Positions 36,961 to 48,468 of a stretch of DNA of 64,000 nucleotides are shown one piece after another; within the stretch, counting starts at the first letter, position 1; every line of letters begins with the position of its first letter. The stretch comes from Acanthornis magna (lineage: Eukaryota > Chordata > Aves > Passeriformes > Acanthizidae). A program made the position numbers and the translations under genes. The DNA lies in the NCBI GenBank assembly GCA_036785705.1, contig JAWUZG010000084.1, positions 7,313,001 through 7,377,000 on the forward strand, written 5' to 3'. A model generated the notes under the pieces. The model was given only the letters and a program-made list of their open reading frames with translations, did not search any database and was not told where the DNA came from.

Positions 36961-39561
36961 GCCTTCAGTTCTCCTTGAGGTATGCTGTGCTGATGCTGGA
37001 GTGTGTGCTTACTTTAAATGCAACTCTGCACTGTTTGCCTCAAGTGTGAGTGGAAAAGTGTAAAGATCAAATGGGTATCATCTGAACATTTCTCATCTAA
37101 TTCTTCCAAAGCCTGAAACTCCATTGTTGAAGACATTAATGTGGAAGAGTAATCTCCAGCAAAGTCAAAGGCCAAGCTGTTTTTATTTTTCAATACAGTG
37201 AGCCTCATTCATTTGGAAATTGATGGAAAAATTAAATTAAGCATTTGCATGTACTGTAGATTGATGGAGGTCATGTTTCCAGCTTGCTTTACAATTACTC
37301 ACATTGCAGACATCCTCACAAAGCAGATAAATACTGTAGGTAATACTGCTTAGGGCAGATGTGACAAGGGTAGTTATCTGCATGTACCCATAATATTTAA
37401 GTTGTATTTTTTGATTGTAAAAATGCCAAGAACCAAACCTGGGCCCTAGAAGAAGCCTTTTGCCCTGCACAGACTGTCTTTTAATGCAGCTGTTTCTTAT
37501 GCCTAGGGAAGACTCAAGGTATTTTGTGCTTACTCAATTACATGGTGTTACAGTTTGACCCTGTTCTTTTTGTTAATAATTAAAAGGGGGGAGAGGGTGA
37601 CAGAACTTAATAACAATGATTGCATTATGAAGATCCGCTTTATGAGTCTTTCCTGTATCTCTCTCCCAGTGCAAAAATTAAGAGGAATCAAATAAAATCC
37701 AGGAAACAAACTGGATGAAAAGGCAAATGAAGAGTAGGGTTTCTTTGCATCTCTGAAGTTGTGTGTGAAGGAGAAATCTTGCATGCATATATCCTGATTT
37801 TTTTCTAAATAATTAAGTACTCTTAGCTTATAAGGTTTGAGAAGTATAAATTCTGATAATATTGCATATTGTTTGTCATACTGCTTAGTTGTAATATGCC
37901 AAAATAAGTGTACTAATTCTAAATATCCTGGGGTTTTTGAGGCTTGGGTTAGACCTTTAGGAGTACAATTTCAGTCTAGCCTCTAATATGCCACTGTAAA
38001 TTATACTGAGGTACAGTTATATATTTAGCTATCTGTATGTGATAGACTTTGCTAGCAAATAATTGCATGTGCACAAAACTGAAAGCCAATGTTTGAAAAT
38101 CTAGCTCTACCTTATTCTGAAATAGTATTCCATTTGTGATATATAGTAGTACAGTAGCAAGTTAAAATGCGTGCCAACAATTACTTGAAAAAAACATCTC
38201 GGTTTTGCTTAAGGTACCATTGTTGAAGAACTATAAAATAGTGATGTGAGGGAGAAAGTCTCAGCAAGGAGACTGCTCAATGCAAAATAAAATTCTAAGT
38301 AAATGTGTTTACCTGTGTAGACATGTTAAAAGTGTTAAAAACAACTGGGAGCAAAATGTTTAGGGGTGATAAGCCAAAGCTGAAAACATGTGCTTCAGCA
38401 ATTTTGCAGCAGTCCTGTCTAGAGAAGGAAAAGGAAAAAAAAAGTCTTGAAAACATCAGACGGCTATATGGCTGCAAAACCCAAGGCAAATGGATGATGG
38501 CAGGCATTACATGAATAGGACAAGAGAAAGAGTGAAAGATACTTGTGTATAAGATATGGGCTGGAACTAATCTAGAATCTTACTGTGCAGGAAAACTATT
38601 AGAAGAGATGCTTAAAATGGCTAGTGAACAAAAACAACCCACAGATGCTGTTTATTATTAACAAAAAAGTCGCTCTCAGATAAGATTAATTTCTAGTATT
38701 TTCATACCTTTGTTCAATTTTGGTCTCCCGACTCTAGAACTTCTTGTCTTTTAGCTTTGAGTACTTTTCTCATCCAAATCTGTTCCTCATTTATGTACAG
38801 CCTGCAGCCACAGTTTACATCTTAACCTCTTGTACATAAGTGATCACGTAGTATCTTCCAAATTTTCATTATTCTTGGTGCTCTTCTAATTTCTAATTTA
38901 TTAATAGCATTTCTGGACTGTGGATATTAAAACTAAAACCTGTATTCCAATACTAATTACCTTAATGCCAAACTAAGGGAAATGAAACTTAATTCCATCA
39001 TGCTGTTTGCTTCCTTCAAACATTTTAGGACCAGATTCTTGGCAACAGCATTGTTTAGGATCCATACTTGGCTGAATATGACAATGACACTGAAGGTCTA
39101 GTCACAACTTGTGACTCACAGCCTGCACATGTACACATTGTTCCCACATAAATTGCTTTAATTTATGACATAAGTATGCTCACTGGGCAGCAGGTTGTTC
39201 AGATTCTCTGCAGCTCCAGGAGGAATAGGGTAAAGATTTTAGGGGGTGAAGGTTTTAGTGGGTAAAGATTTCAGCTCTAGATAATATGAAGTAAGGTGAT
39301 GGAAACCTTAAGCTTTAAAAGATGGATTTTTCTGTGCGCTAAGTTAAGATGATGATACATTGCGTCTGTGCCAGGGACTGCCTAATTAGCATGCATAGTT
39401 ACTGTTAATGACTCCACTTCCACTCCATTTCAGGTCAATTTGGCCACATACTGGTGCCTCACAGCACCAGGAGGGAACTTTCCAACAACATCCTGTCAGC
39501 AAACACCTCTGAGCTGCCATTTCTGTTACAAGTGTAGGAAGCAAAGGTTGCTTAAGAAATA

Positions 39562-39583
39562 ACATAACCTTTATAGGTTATGT
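39562..39583. repeat. 22-bp perfect stem-loop palindrome
   Basis: The arms acataacct (39562-39570) and aggttatgt (39575-39583) are exact reverse complements around a 4-base spacer (ttat). The arms also resemble nuclear-receptor-like half sites in inverted arrangement (aggtta), a weak parallel. It could equally be chance. Confidence 0.7.
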
Positions 39584-41272
39584 CAGGCAAATTGACTTAA
39601 GCTCCATACACTCCCAATGATTTCCTAGTTTGCCTTCAAAGACTGAAGCAGATGCTTCTTGTGAATGTGTTTCCCTTCTTTGTTTTTTATGAGGTGGAGC
39701 CTTAGTTTTAAATCCTAAATTAGGATGATAAACTGTGTCCCAAACTCCACATACACGAGAGGCTTTAATAAGATACTTATTGTTTCTTTTGGAATGTCTC
39801 ACACTGTGACTGCTGTTGTTACTGTAACTTGTCTCCTGTACCCCATGCCTTAAGTCTTTAAAGAGAGAGGCTGAAGACTTTACCAAAAGGTTAGGTGTTT
39901 TCTGCAGTGATGAACTGCAAAACTAAACTGCAGAAGACTGCAAATTGAGGAATAGGTGTGATCAAATGCATTTTGACTACTTTGTGGCAAGTTCATCTCA
40001 CTTCCTCCCTCTCTGTCTGTGATAGCCTTCCAGCCCCATAGAGGGCTGTGTGTTCACCTGGTCTGTAGAAACCATTGGGCAGCATGGACTAAAAGCAGCT
40101 GGAGATCTGAACTCCTTGATACTTAGCTCCTGCCTTTTGTGAGATTTGACTTTAATAGTAACTCAAACAAGAATGCAAGTCTATTGCCTTTGTTGTCTCT
40201 GAAGTCTTGATGCAGAACACTACTCCAGGCAGAAACACCTGGCACCCTTCTTGTCCTGAATTATCATAGACGGTACAATCTTTGCAAGAAAATAGAACAG
40301 AAAAGGTCCAGAATCTTTTTCCAAGGTCTTTATTCCTGATATAAGGTTGCATTAACAGAACTTTGATATTGGTTTAAAAAGTGTGACAATTTTTGAGAGT
40401 AAATAGAAAGCTGGACAGAACTGTCTATGAACCTACCTTCAGTTTGTGTAATTTTATTATATAAGCTACATGATTAAAGGCAGGATGTGTTACTTGCTAT
40501 TTCATATTTGGCAGTGGCTCAGAACAAATACAGCACAACTTGAAAATACATTTTTATGGGTTTGTTATTTTCAGAAAGTGACAAAAGTTACATCTCACAA
40601 ATTCAGCCTCTGTAGTTATGGGTGCCTTTTTAAAAGTGGGGAAAGCTTTGTATGATGTTTCAAAAACCCTAAAAAGCCCATGGGGACTGATAAGGTGTAG
40701 AGGGTGTACTCATAAATACATGACTAGGCAGTTACAAAATGGACAAAGTCAAATGAGAACATATTTGTAATCATAAATTCTAAAAAGCCAAGGAAAAATT
40801 TGGTTTAGATATATGTTAAAGAAGAATCAAAGTCACTGCATTTGGATTTATAGCATTTTGTTTAATTACTCCCGACATGTTGAAAAGCTAGAGTAAAGCA
40901 TGTAGCTATTGCTAGTATTCTTGGGCCTTTTCCAGACACAAGTCTAGGCAGCACTGATATTTAGTCTCCTTCGGAGAAATATAACCCTGGAGTCAATTAC
41001 TCAGAATTTAGATTTAAACTAATGTAGAAGAGAATAAAATGTGTCCCCCAATGTGAGCCAAATGATACTTAAAAATAGTCTAAATTTGGTAAAGCCATGC
41101 TGTCTTTCATCTCCTACGTTATTAGCATTACAATCATAGGGATTTTGCATATGCTATATGCTATTGGAAATTTAGAGCTGGATGTGGCTTTAATTTATTG
41201 TTATTTAACTTGCCCACATCTACAGGTGGCTCTGAATTTGGCCATTCTGTGTTGTTTTTATTTCAATGGCTG

Positions 41273-41328
41273 TTTTTCTTTTCTTTTTTTTTTTTTTTTC
41301 TTTTTTCTTTTTCTTTTTTTTTTTTTTT
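41273..41328. repeat. 56-bp uninterrupted pyrimidine (T/C) tract
   Basis: Only T and C occur from 41273 to 41328, as long T runs with isolated C at several places. Long polypyrimidine tracts can adopt triplex (H-DNA) structures. On the minus strand it reads as an A-rich tail, but the adjoining sequence at 41329-41460 shows no polyadenylation signal or retroposon body. Confidence 0.9.
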
Positions 41329-42610
41329 AACCAAAAGATAAAAATCTCAGTTTCCCGCTTAGCACTTTTAAGTCTCAAATTCCCTTTCTCTGTTTCTGTG
41401 TTACTGGCTGGAGTTTTTCAAATCATTCTCCTCCCTGTCTTGATCACTTTGTTGCCTTGAAATACAGAAGAGCCAGTGATCTTTTTTCCCTTTGACTCAT
41501 ATGTGAAGGCTCTGGGGACAACAGAGGAAATTATGCTGGCAGATTAATACAGATCCATCAATAAGACTTGGTATTTTTAGTATGCATGGAATGAGTCTAT
41601 TAAAAAGTCAAAGAATAGCATTTATGAAAATACAGCATTTACAGCAATATTTTGCCTTAGCAGCAACCAAGAAATATATTCATGTAGAGCGACATAGCAT
41701 TCAGTGGAGTGGAAAATAGTTTATGTAAAATTGTCTTGACTATGAAATTGTATCAATACACAGGAAAAAAGGAGATATTTTTAAAGGTAAGAAGCAAAGC
41801 TGTTCTGTTGCTTCATGAAAAGGGTTTTACATGTGACAAAAATTACTTTAGACAGCTAAGCAAAAAAGCTAATTCACAGGAATTACCAAAGAAAACGAGT
41901 CACAGGCACTGTGAGGAGAGGTTGCATTAAGGTCAGGACCTCATAAATGATCATGACAGAAAATCGTATGCTCTTTTTGTCTGACCTGCATGAAATATCC
42001 ATGTCTGCCCTAACTCATAAATGATATTAGGTCTGTAGTCTGACTCATTCATAAACCAGTCTCTGATAATCCTTTGATGGATGGTCATGATTCCCAGTGA
42101 TGAGAAGATATTTATAGTCTGGTGTTTTGGGTACCCCTCACGCAGATAATCTCTTCCCACGGAAACAACGGAGTGCAACAAAACAAAACTCTTCATTGAA
42201 TGGGTTTCATTCCTGCCCAAATCTTTCAGCCCCTGGGGATGTGTGGGAGGCCAGAGATGTCTTTCAAGCCTGAGTTCTCACTGTTCTTCCCAGCGCCGTT
42301 GGAGCTGTGGCTCTGAGGTTCTCGTCAGCTGTTGCCATTGGTCCTCCAGAACATAAAAAACCAGATATAGAGTAGTTAATGCAGCCTCAGGCTTAGGCTG
42401 TGTGGTTGTCAGCTCTATTCACTTGCTTCTTCCTTTTGACTGGGCCTAGAGCCAGATCCCCAGACTTTCATCTCTAAAGAGATGGTGCTGGAAGGGCATG
42501 GATGCAAGTGTAAAGGATTATGCACTCAATTACTTTTAGCCAGATGGTTTCTGTGAACCACAAAATCCCTTCCAAAAGGAGGGAGGAAAAGGTGGGTGTG
42601 AGTTTTTGCG

Positions 42611-42640
42611 GTTTTTTTTTTTTGTTTTGTTTTTTTTTTT
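42611..42640. repeat. T-rich low-complexity tract
   Basis: Two runs of 12 and 12 T joined by gttttg. A simple slippage-type repeat with no associated element seen. Confidence 0.85.
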
Positions 42641-43163
42641 AGAAAATATCTTGTAATATCAAAGAGCATTGCTTTATATCTGTAATTATAATATAGTGAT
42701 CTCCAAAGAGATTTTTTCCTCTGAAACAAAAGCCACCAACCCCCCTAAAATCATACCTTTACTTTTCTAGCTGTTAAATTTCTGTGGTTTACTGCAAAAG
42801 CTAAAACTGTCAGGAAGTTCTGAGTTCCAACATTATGCAGTTTGTATGCCCTGTTTTTTTTACTGGCCTTTACCATGCATAGCTTGTAGTGGATAATTTT
42901 ACTTGGAAATGCTGATTTGCTTAGTGCAGACCCAGCTTTCCAAAGTTTGGGACAGGACTCTGTGATTTTATACAAAAGACATTGTTAATCTGTTTCTGGG
43001 TTTAAAAACAAACCCAAAAAGCTCTTTGAACTTGAAACCCATAGAAACTGCTTTTTCCTGTTCTATCAGCCATATACACAGGAGGGTGTTCTACTGATGT
43101 CTTGTCTACTTTGTTCTAAATCTACCTTTGTTGCATGAACTTTTACATGTTATTGTGTTCTGT

Positions 43164-43226
43164 TATTACATAACTTTATGTCAGGTTATTATTATTATTA
43201 TTATTACATAATATGTCAGGTATTAT
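43164..43226. repeat. (TTA)7 microsatellite between two copies of a short duplication
   Basis: Seven perfect TTA units (43186-43206) are flanked by two similar strings: 'attacataactttatgtcag' (from 43164) and 'attacataatatgtcagg' (from 43203), each followed by GT and TATT-type text. The arrangement is that of a local segmental duplication of about 24 bp, with the microsatellite expanding at the junction. Confidence 0.8.
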
Positions 43227-45119
43227 GACTTCTTTGGGTTACACAAGCACAGAGTCCAAACTATTCCTCAGTAGAGTTAATTTTACAATGATAATCTCAG
43301 AAGGTTATATTAAGCTCCAGAAATGTCTCTCATATTGGCATTTTCTCTATTTGACCTACCTGTGGGAAACCAGAGGTGCTCAGTCTGAGTTTAGGTAAGA
43401 TGTCTGTGTATCTTGGAAGTCTTTAATGGCTGCCTTTCATTTCAGTGGTTTTTTTCAATCTTTGCAGTTTTTTATGCTGGTTAAAAGAGGAGAATTACCT
43501 GTACAGACACCAAATGTCTGGGCTAAATGTGAAAAAGGGTTGAGGGATCAGAAATGAGTCTTGCTACAATGGTGGGTATGCTGCACAGAGCTGACAAATA
43601 CTAACTTAGTTTTTGGTGGAGGGATAGAGTCCTCAGTGAAACTAAAATTTTTTTATTCTGAATTCCGCAATCTTAATACAGGAAAGTTACCCTCCATGAG
43701 CTGATCTCTGGGCACATTTAATAAAAGGACTTAGAGGTGGCTGTCACATTACATTGTTTTTCTATTCTGATAGTGGCCAAGTCTTTGAACACCTGGACAT
43801 AATCTCTGCTTGAAACCATGCACTGCAGCCATCAGGATTGAATGATTCAGCAGCCAGCCCATTGTTTTAATTTGAGACAATAACATCACTTAAAACAAAT
43901 CTTTATCATACTGCTTTAAGTATTGAACTCCAAGTGTTTCACAAAAGATTTCTTGGATCTAAAGTATAATAATTCTTTACTGGCAGCTTAGACAAAGGGA
44001 TCAGAAAGTGGACTCATTGTCTGTGCCCACATGGCACCAACTTTCATATCATAAGAAGTACTATTGTAACTTAGATTCTGCCTCCAGTGAATGCACATTC
44101 TTTGCATGCTGCTCCTGGATATCTCCTTATAGCCCAAAGTAATTCTTTTCTTAGGACTGAATAGGGTTTATAGATATATAATTTCCTTCATTGCACATAC
44201 TTTGTGGATCTGGCATTATTACATTAATGTTAACTTTGTTGTACCTAATAGTACAAAGAAAACGCAAAATTCTCTTCCCACTTATCCTCATCAGTATAGT
44301 CAACTGAGAGCAATGGCTGGGTTATATTCAAACAACATAGACTGTCTTTCCCTGCAAAGATCTGAAGTCAAAGGCAGTTTTAGTGAAGCAGGTATGCCAT
44401 TTGGTAGAGAAGGATTTTTTGGCCTTTGTTTTGTTTGTTTTTAGAGGTTTGTTTGGTTTTAGAGGTTTTTTTAGCTTAAGGGGGAAACCAAATTGGTCGG
44501 TTAGTTAAAGGAAGATGAGAAGGAACAGGTGAATAAATTATGGACATGTTAGTTATTTTGTTTTTCTTGGAAAATAAGGGTAAGATGCCTGCTTACACCC
44601 TCAAAAACAATGCAATGGGATTGGGTTGAAGTATTTATAGCGAACATGATACAGCCATCCTTGGGAGCAGGACAAATGATGTTGCAGGAATCAAGGTGTC
44701 TCCACAAATTGATTACAGAAATTTTTCTGTAGAAGGGAAAGTGGGGCATGGAATCAGATCAATAACCCTGTTAAGATCTGACTTTTCAGAACTGCTCAGC
44801 GCTCTCTGTACCAGTCCCACAGAAATCATGTCCTTCATCTTGTAGCTGGGGCACATTTTACAGCATTTTTCTGCTGTCTGTTATTTACAAACCCACAGGC
44901 TAATTATGATGACTGTAGGGTAGCTGTTTGGTGATGAGCAGACCAAGGGTTTGAAACAGTATGGAGAATTATGAAAAAACCAGGGGAAAAGGCCTGTTCG
45001 TACAGAAAAACTGGTATTTACAGGATGTATAAAAAGGTGTCCCCAGAGAGAAATTTAATACTGATTCACTCTTGCTTTAACCTTCTGTGCTGAACGCAAG
45101 AAAGCTTAAGGTACAAACA

Positions 45120-45250
45120 GATTGGGAATTAATTGGTGTAATTAACATTTTGTGATTATAATGACTTCTAATCAATACTTTATGCAAATAGCTGTATTGA
45201 TGTGCTGAAAAATGGGTGCTAGTTGTATTTGGATGGAAAAAATAATACAA
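45120..45250. promoter_or_regulatory. Candidate regulatory block with octamer and TAATTA-type sites
   Basis: Within 130 bp there are 'ggaattaattgg' and 'gtgtaattaaca', an ATCAATA string and an octamer ATGCAAAT (45182-45189). The sequence is unique and open-frame-free. POU and homeodomain proteins recognise these cores, so an enhancer is possible. Motif density in AT-rich DNA is weak evidence. Confidence 0.22.
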
Positions 45251-46091
45251 CCCACTTTAAAGTCCTAATGAAATTCAAACCTTTCAGCTCAGGTAAAGTC
45301 CTGACCACAACTTTTTCAAGGTAAAAGGAAGATCCTTTAGTGACCCATTTAATTAAAATGGCTCTGATACAGCAGCAGACTAAACTTCATGAAATGAGGT
45401 GGCTGAGGGATGAAGCGCATTCCCCTGCTGACTGTTCCCTCTGTTAAAACACTGTGTTTTATCACGTTAACAAAGCAAAACAGAGAAACTGTCCTGATCC
45501 ATCCTGATCCGAGCTCGCAGCAGTGAAACGTCTTCTCATGGTAGGAGTAGTCTGGGGGACTTGGTTCAGATGTCAAAGAAGTGAATGGGATATCAAGAAG
45601 CTTTCAAGGCCAGGACGAAAGGGATGGAAGCCTTTTTTTAGATGAGTGAATGGGATCTGACTTCTTTCTCTGTCTCTAGAAACCACCTTCAAATTGTTCC
45701 TCAGTTTTTTTTCTTTCTAAAGTTGTATTTAGAATGAGTAGTTTAGTGATCACAAAATGTTAGATAGGAGTTGCCAGTGTTCCCACACTTCAACTTTCAA
45801 CTTTCTGTGTTAAATGAGACCTTTAAGACACTTTATTTGCCAGTGGTTCTATTTTTTCCCTCTTTTGAATATCAATTGGTGATTGGGAGGCATAAAAATG
45901 CAGTCACTGCCTAAGTCAAATACTTAATCATCTATTTAGATAAGTGATGGAATAAAAGAAATAAATCTTTGAGCCTTGGTGTTCAGAAGTAGCAGGAGTG
46001 CATTTGAAATAGTAGTTTGTAAACATTCAGACATAAGGAGGCCTGAAATGTCATGGAATTAGTTCTTTGCTGTAAGAAATCAGCATGCTTT

Positions 46092-46146
46092 TATGGTTGG
46101 ACTTGACGATCTTAAGGGTTTTTTCCAATCTAAATGATTCTATGAA
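46092..46146 (+). mobile_element. Short CR1 LINE 3' tail, plus strand
   Basis: 'atggttggacttgacgatct' followed by 'taagggttttttccaatcta' and 'aatgattctatg' is the CR1 3' end, with one clean terminal octamer. It lies in the same orientation as, and is closely similar to, the fragment at 32640-32691. Only about 55 bp survive. Confidence 0.82.
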
Positions 46147-46989
46147 ATAGATTTCAGGTCTTCATTTTGGGTGCACATGGATACCTTCTCACAGGGGACA
46201 GGAGGCCATCAGTGATGGGCCTTCCTCAATGCAGTCTGAGGACTGTGGCAAGTCAGGATTGACAGATCTTGGAAATACTATATTGTGAAGATTATATAGT
46301 TGTCTTTTGTGATTAGGCTGCGCTTGACCAACAGAGAAGAAAAAGTGACAAAGTAAATGAATAAGCGTTTTACATATAAAGTGTTGGTCTTGTTTTTAGA
46401 GATGGAATAAAAATGTTTTTTGTTATGGTTTTTGTGTTCCCAAAGGAAGAGTCCCCTCATTGTTACGAATGCTGAAGGGGTTGCTGGAGTTTGTCAATAA
46501 TGTGATGTTGTGACGTTAGTTTTACAAAAAACTTGCAAGCCTTTTGGCGAGTCATAATGAAGCATTAAACTTTTCAAGAGAGCCTGATAAGCAAACTCCC
46601 TTAGTCCTCAAAGAGGAGGCAGTTCATGCCAGGTATTGGCCAAAAATAGCTGTTGGGATTTCACACAGTAAGCATGTGTCTCATCAGCATTCTGCAGTGC
46701 TGCCAAAGTTTGCTATAGCATGAAGGAGAAAGAAACAAAGAAACATAAGGAGAAGGGGGGGAGAAAGGAAGCTAATGAGAAGAAAAATTGCTTTTTAGCT
46801 GCTCATTGCAACTATTTTGGTTTCCCAGTGAACCTGAACAGCATCCTAGGTGATAATGTAGGGAAGCTAGCATTTTTGGCACCTGAGCAGGACATATTTG
46901 CAGTTTGGGCACTCGGGAAAGAACTAGTTTAAGTGTTTTGCTGAACAGTGACAGAATGGAGTTTCTGCACTTTCCCAATGTCTTGCTGA

Positions 46990-47210
46990 ATTAGGACCTT
47001 AGTCTGGCTCCAGTGGTAAAAGTGTCCCCCCAAAATTGTGGGTCTTTGATTTGAGCTGCCATGGACCACACTCCCTTATTAATGAAGGGTTCGCACTTCA
47101 AGTGTGCATGAATGTCTGCCCTGGGATTATAAAGGGACCTTGAAGTGGCTATAAATGCCACATGGTACAAAACTTTCTTCTTAAATGACGTCGAACAGAG
47201 GTAATTCTGT
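46990..47210. promoter_or_regulatory. Candidate regulatory block with NK2-like palindrome and CRE-like site
   Basis: A perfect palindrome cacttcaagtg (47094-47104) contains overlapping CAAGTG/CACTT cores recognised by NK2-class homeodomain proteins. About 80 bp downstream is TGACGTCG (47186-47193), one base from the palindromic cyclic-AMP response element. The stretch is unique and has no open frame. The combination of sites is suggestive of an enhancer, not proof. Confidence 0.3.
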
Positions 47211-48453
47211 TTGTATAATTTGGTGGGGTTCTTTTAACATTGGAGAGCATAAAGTGTAGTTACTTGAGAGAGATATTCAAAGGAAATTTAAGAAGACTCT
47301 TGCTTGAGTTTGCCTTCATTTGTGTGATTTAGAATAGCAGATAGCTACTCTTCCTCTGAAGATCTCCCCTCTCCTTTGCAGCTGACAACACTCTCCCTGA
47401 TTTTCTGGGGCTTACAGAAACACTGCTGAAGTCAAGGTGTTAAACTCTAATAATCAGAACCATGCCAAGGGGTGCGTCACACCTTTTGAAGATGTAAAGT
47501 TGAGAAGTTCAGGAAGTCACTTAGAAGGACATGGGTGGCAGCCATTCTCTTTTTCCTAGAGAAGACATCCATGTGAGTTTTTCTCTGTGTAACTGCAGCT
47601 TTTTCTACGCACCTGTTCTCTCACACTTCATGTTCCACCAATAAATTCTGAATTAAGAGGTTAGAGGCACAGTGCTCTCAAAATATTAAGTTGCTAGATA
47701 TTTCATGAAAACAGGCATTGCTAGTACACTACCATACACCAAGACCACTCTGCCATGCAATCCTCGTCACATAATGGAGAGTCTTTATGACCTCTAGGAG
47801 AAACTTGTTTGGCACACAATCTAAATGAGCAGGACAAAAATGTTTGGGAACATTATTTGACCTCCTGTTTCCAGAACTGCTTGTCTGCAGATAGTGAAAC
47901 TGTTGTGCTGTTTATTGAAGGAAAAATAATTTTCTGGCTTTCCTGTGTTGTAAAGGTCCTTTACAGCTATAGCTATGATGTTTGCTCTCACACTGTGTCC
48001 TTGAGTGATGGTAATACAGGTTCTAAAGTTTTGTCTACACTTATGGTTTAAGAAGGATCTGACTAAAAGCAAGATTTACTGGCTCTAAAGCAGGTATGCA
48101 AAAATTCAGTTGCTCAAGGGGCTCTTCTGCTTTGTCCTCAGCATAGTATAAATTGTCAGGAAAGATGACATCCAACTGAAGGCTCTAATGTTTCAGCTTT
48201 GTTGAAAGGGAAAGTACAAAAAACCAAAAACCCTTTTCTGGGGTTGCCTTTGATACGGCTAAGGAAGTGGAGACTGCTCTGTATCTACCTGAATTCTACT
48301 TCTGAAAAAGATGAAATATTTCTATCCTTTGTACCTGTAACTGACATAAAACTGGAATCTAGGGAGTCTCTATAGGCTTCAGGAATATTCTTCAGTCCAT
48401 TTACCAGCTTAGCCTCTTATTCACTTTCAGACTTGCTTTGTATTTGGCTGACC

Positions 48454-48468
48454 AAAAAAAAAAAAAAA
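48454..48468. repeat. Poly(A) tract
   Basis: Fifteen consecutive A on the plus strand. The preceding sequence shows no polyadenylation signal close by and no flanking target-site duplication was found, so it is a simple repeat. Confidence 0.85.

Larger units (their letters stand above)
32692..46091. other. Unique non-coding DNA with scattered simple repeats
   Basis: Some 13 kb without a supportable gene or a recognised transposon. Contents listed separately are candidate regulatory blocks (36480-36960 and 45120-45250), a perfect 9-bp stem palindrome (39562-39583), a long pyrimidine tract (41273-41328), a T-rich tract (42611-42640) and a (TTA)7 with flanking duplication (43164-43226). Open frames here are all below about 105 codons and unsupported. 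Confidence 0.55.

Noticed and set aside
39343..39420. A second gatgatga string as a possible snoRNA box C.
   Set aside because: No box D (ctga) lies at a suitable distance and no terminal stem is present.
41273..41460. A processed retroposon on the minus strand with an A-rich tail.
   Set aside because: No polyadenylation signal, gene-like body or target-site duplication was found next to the tract.
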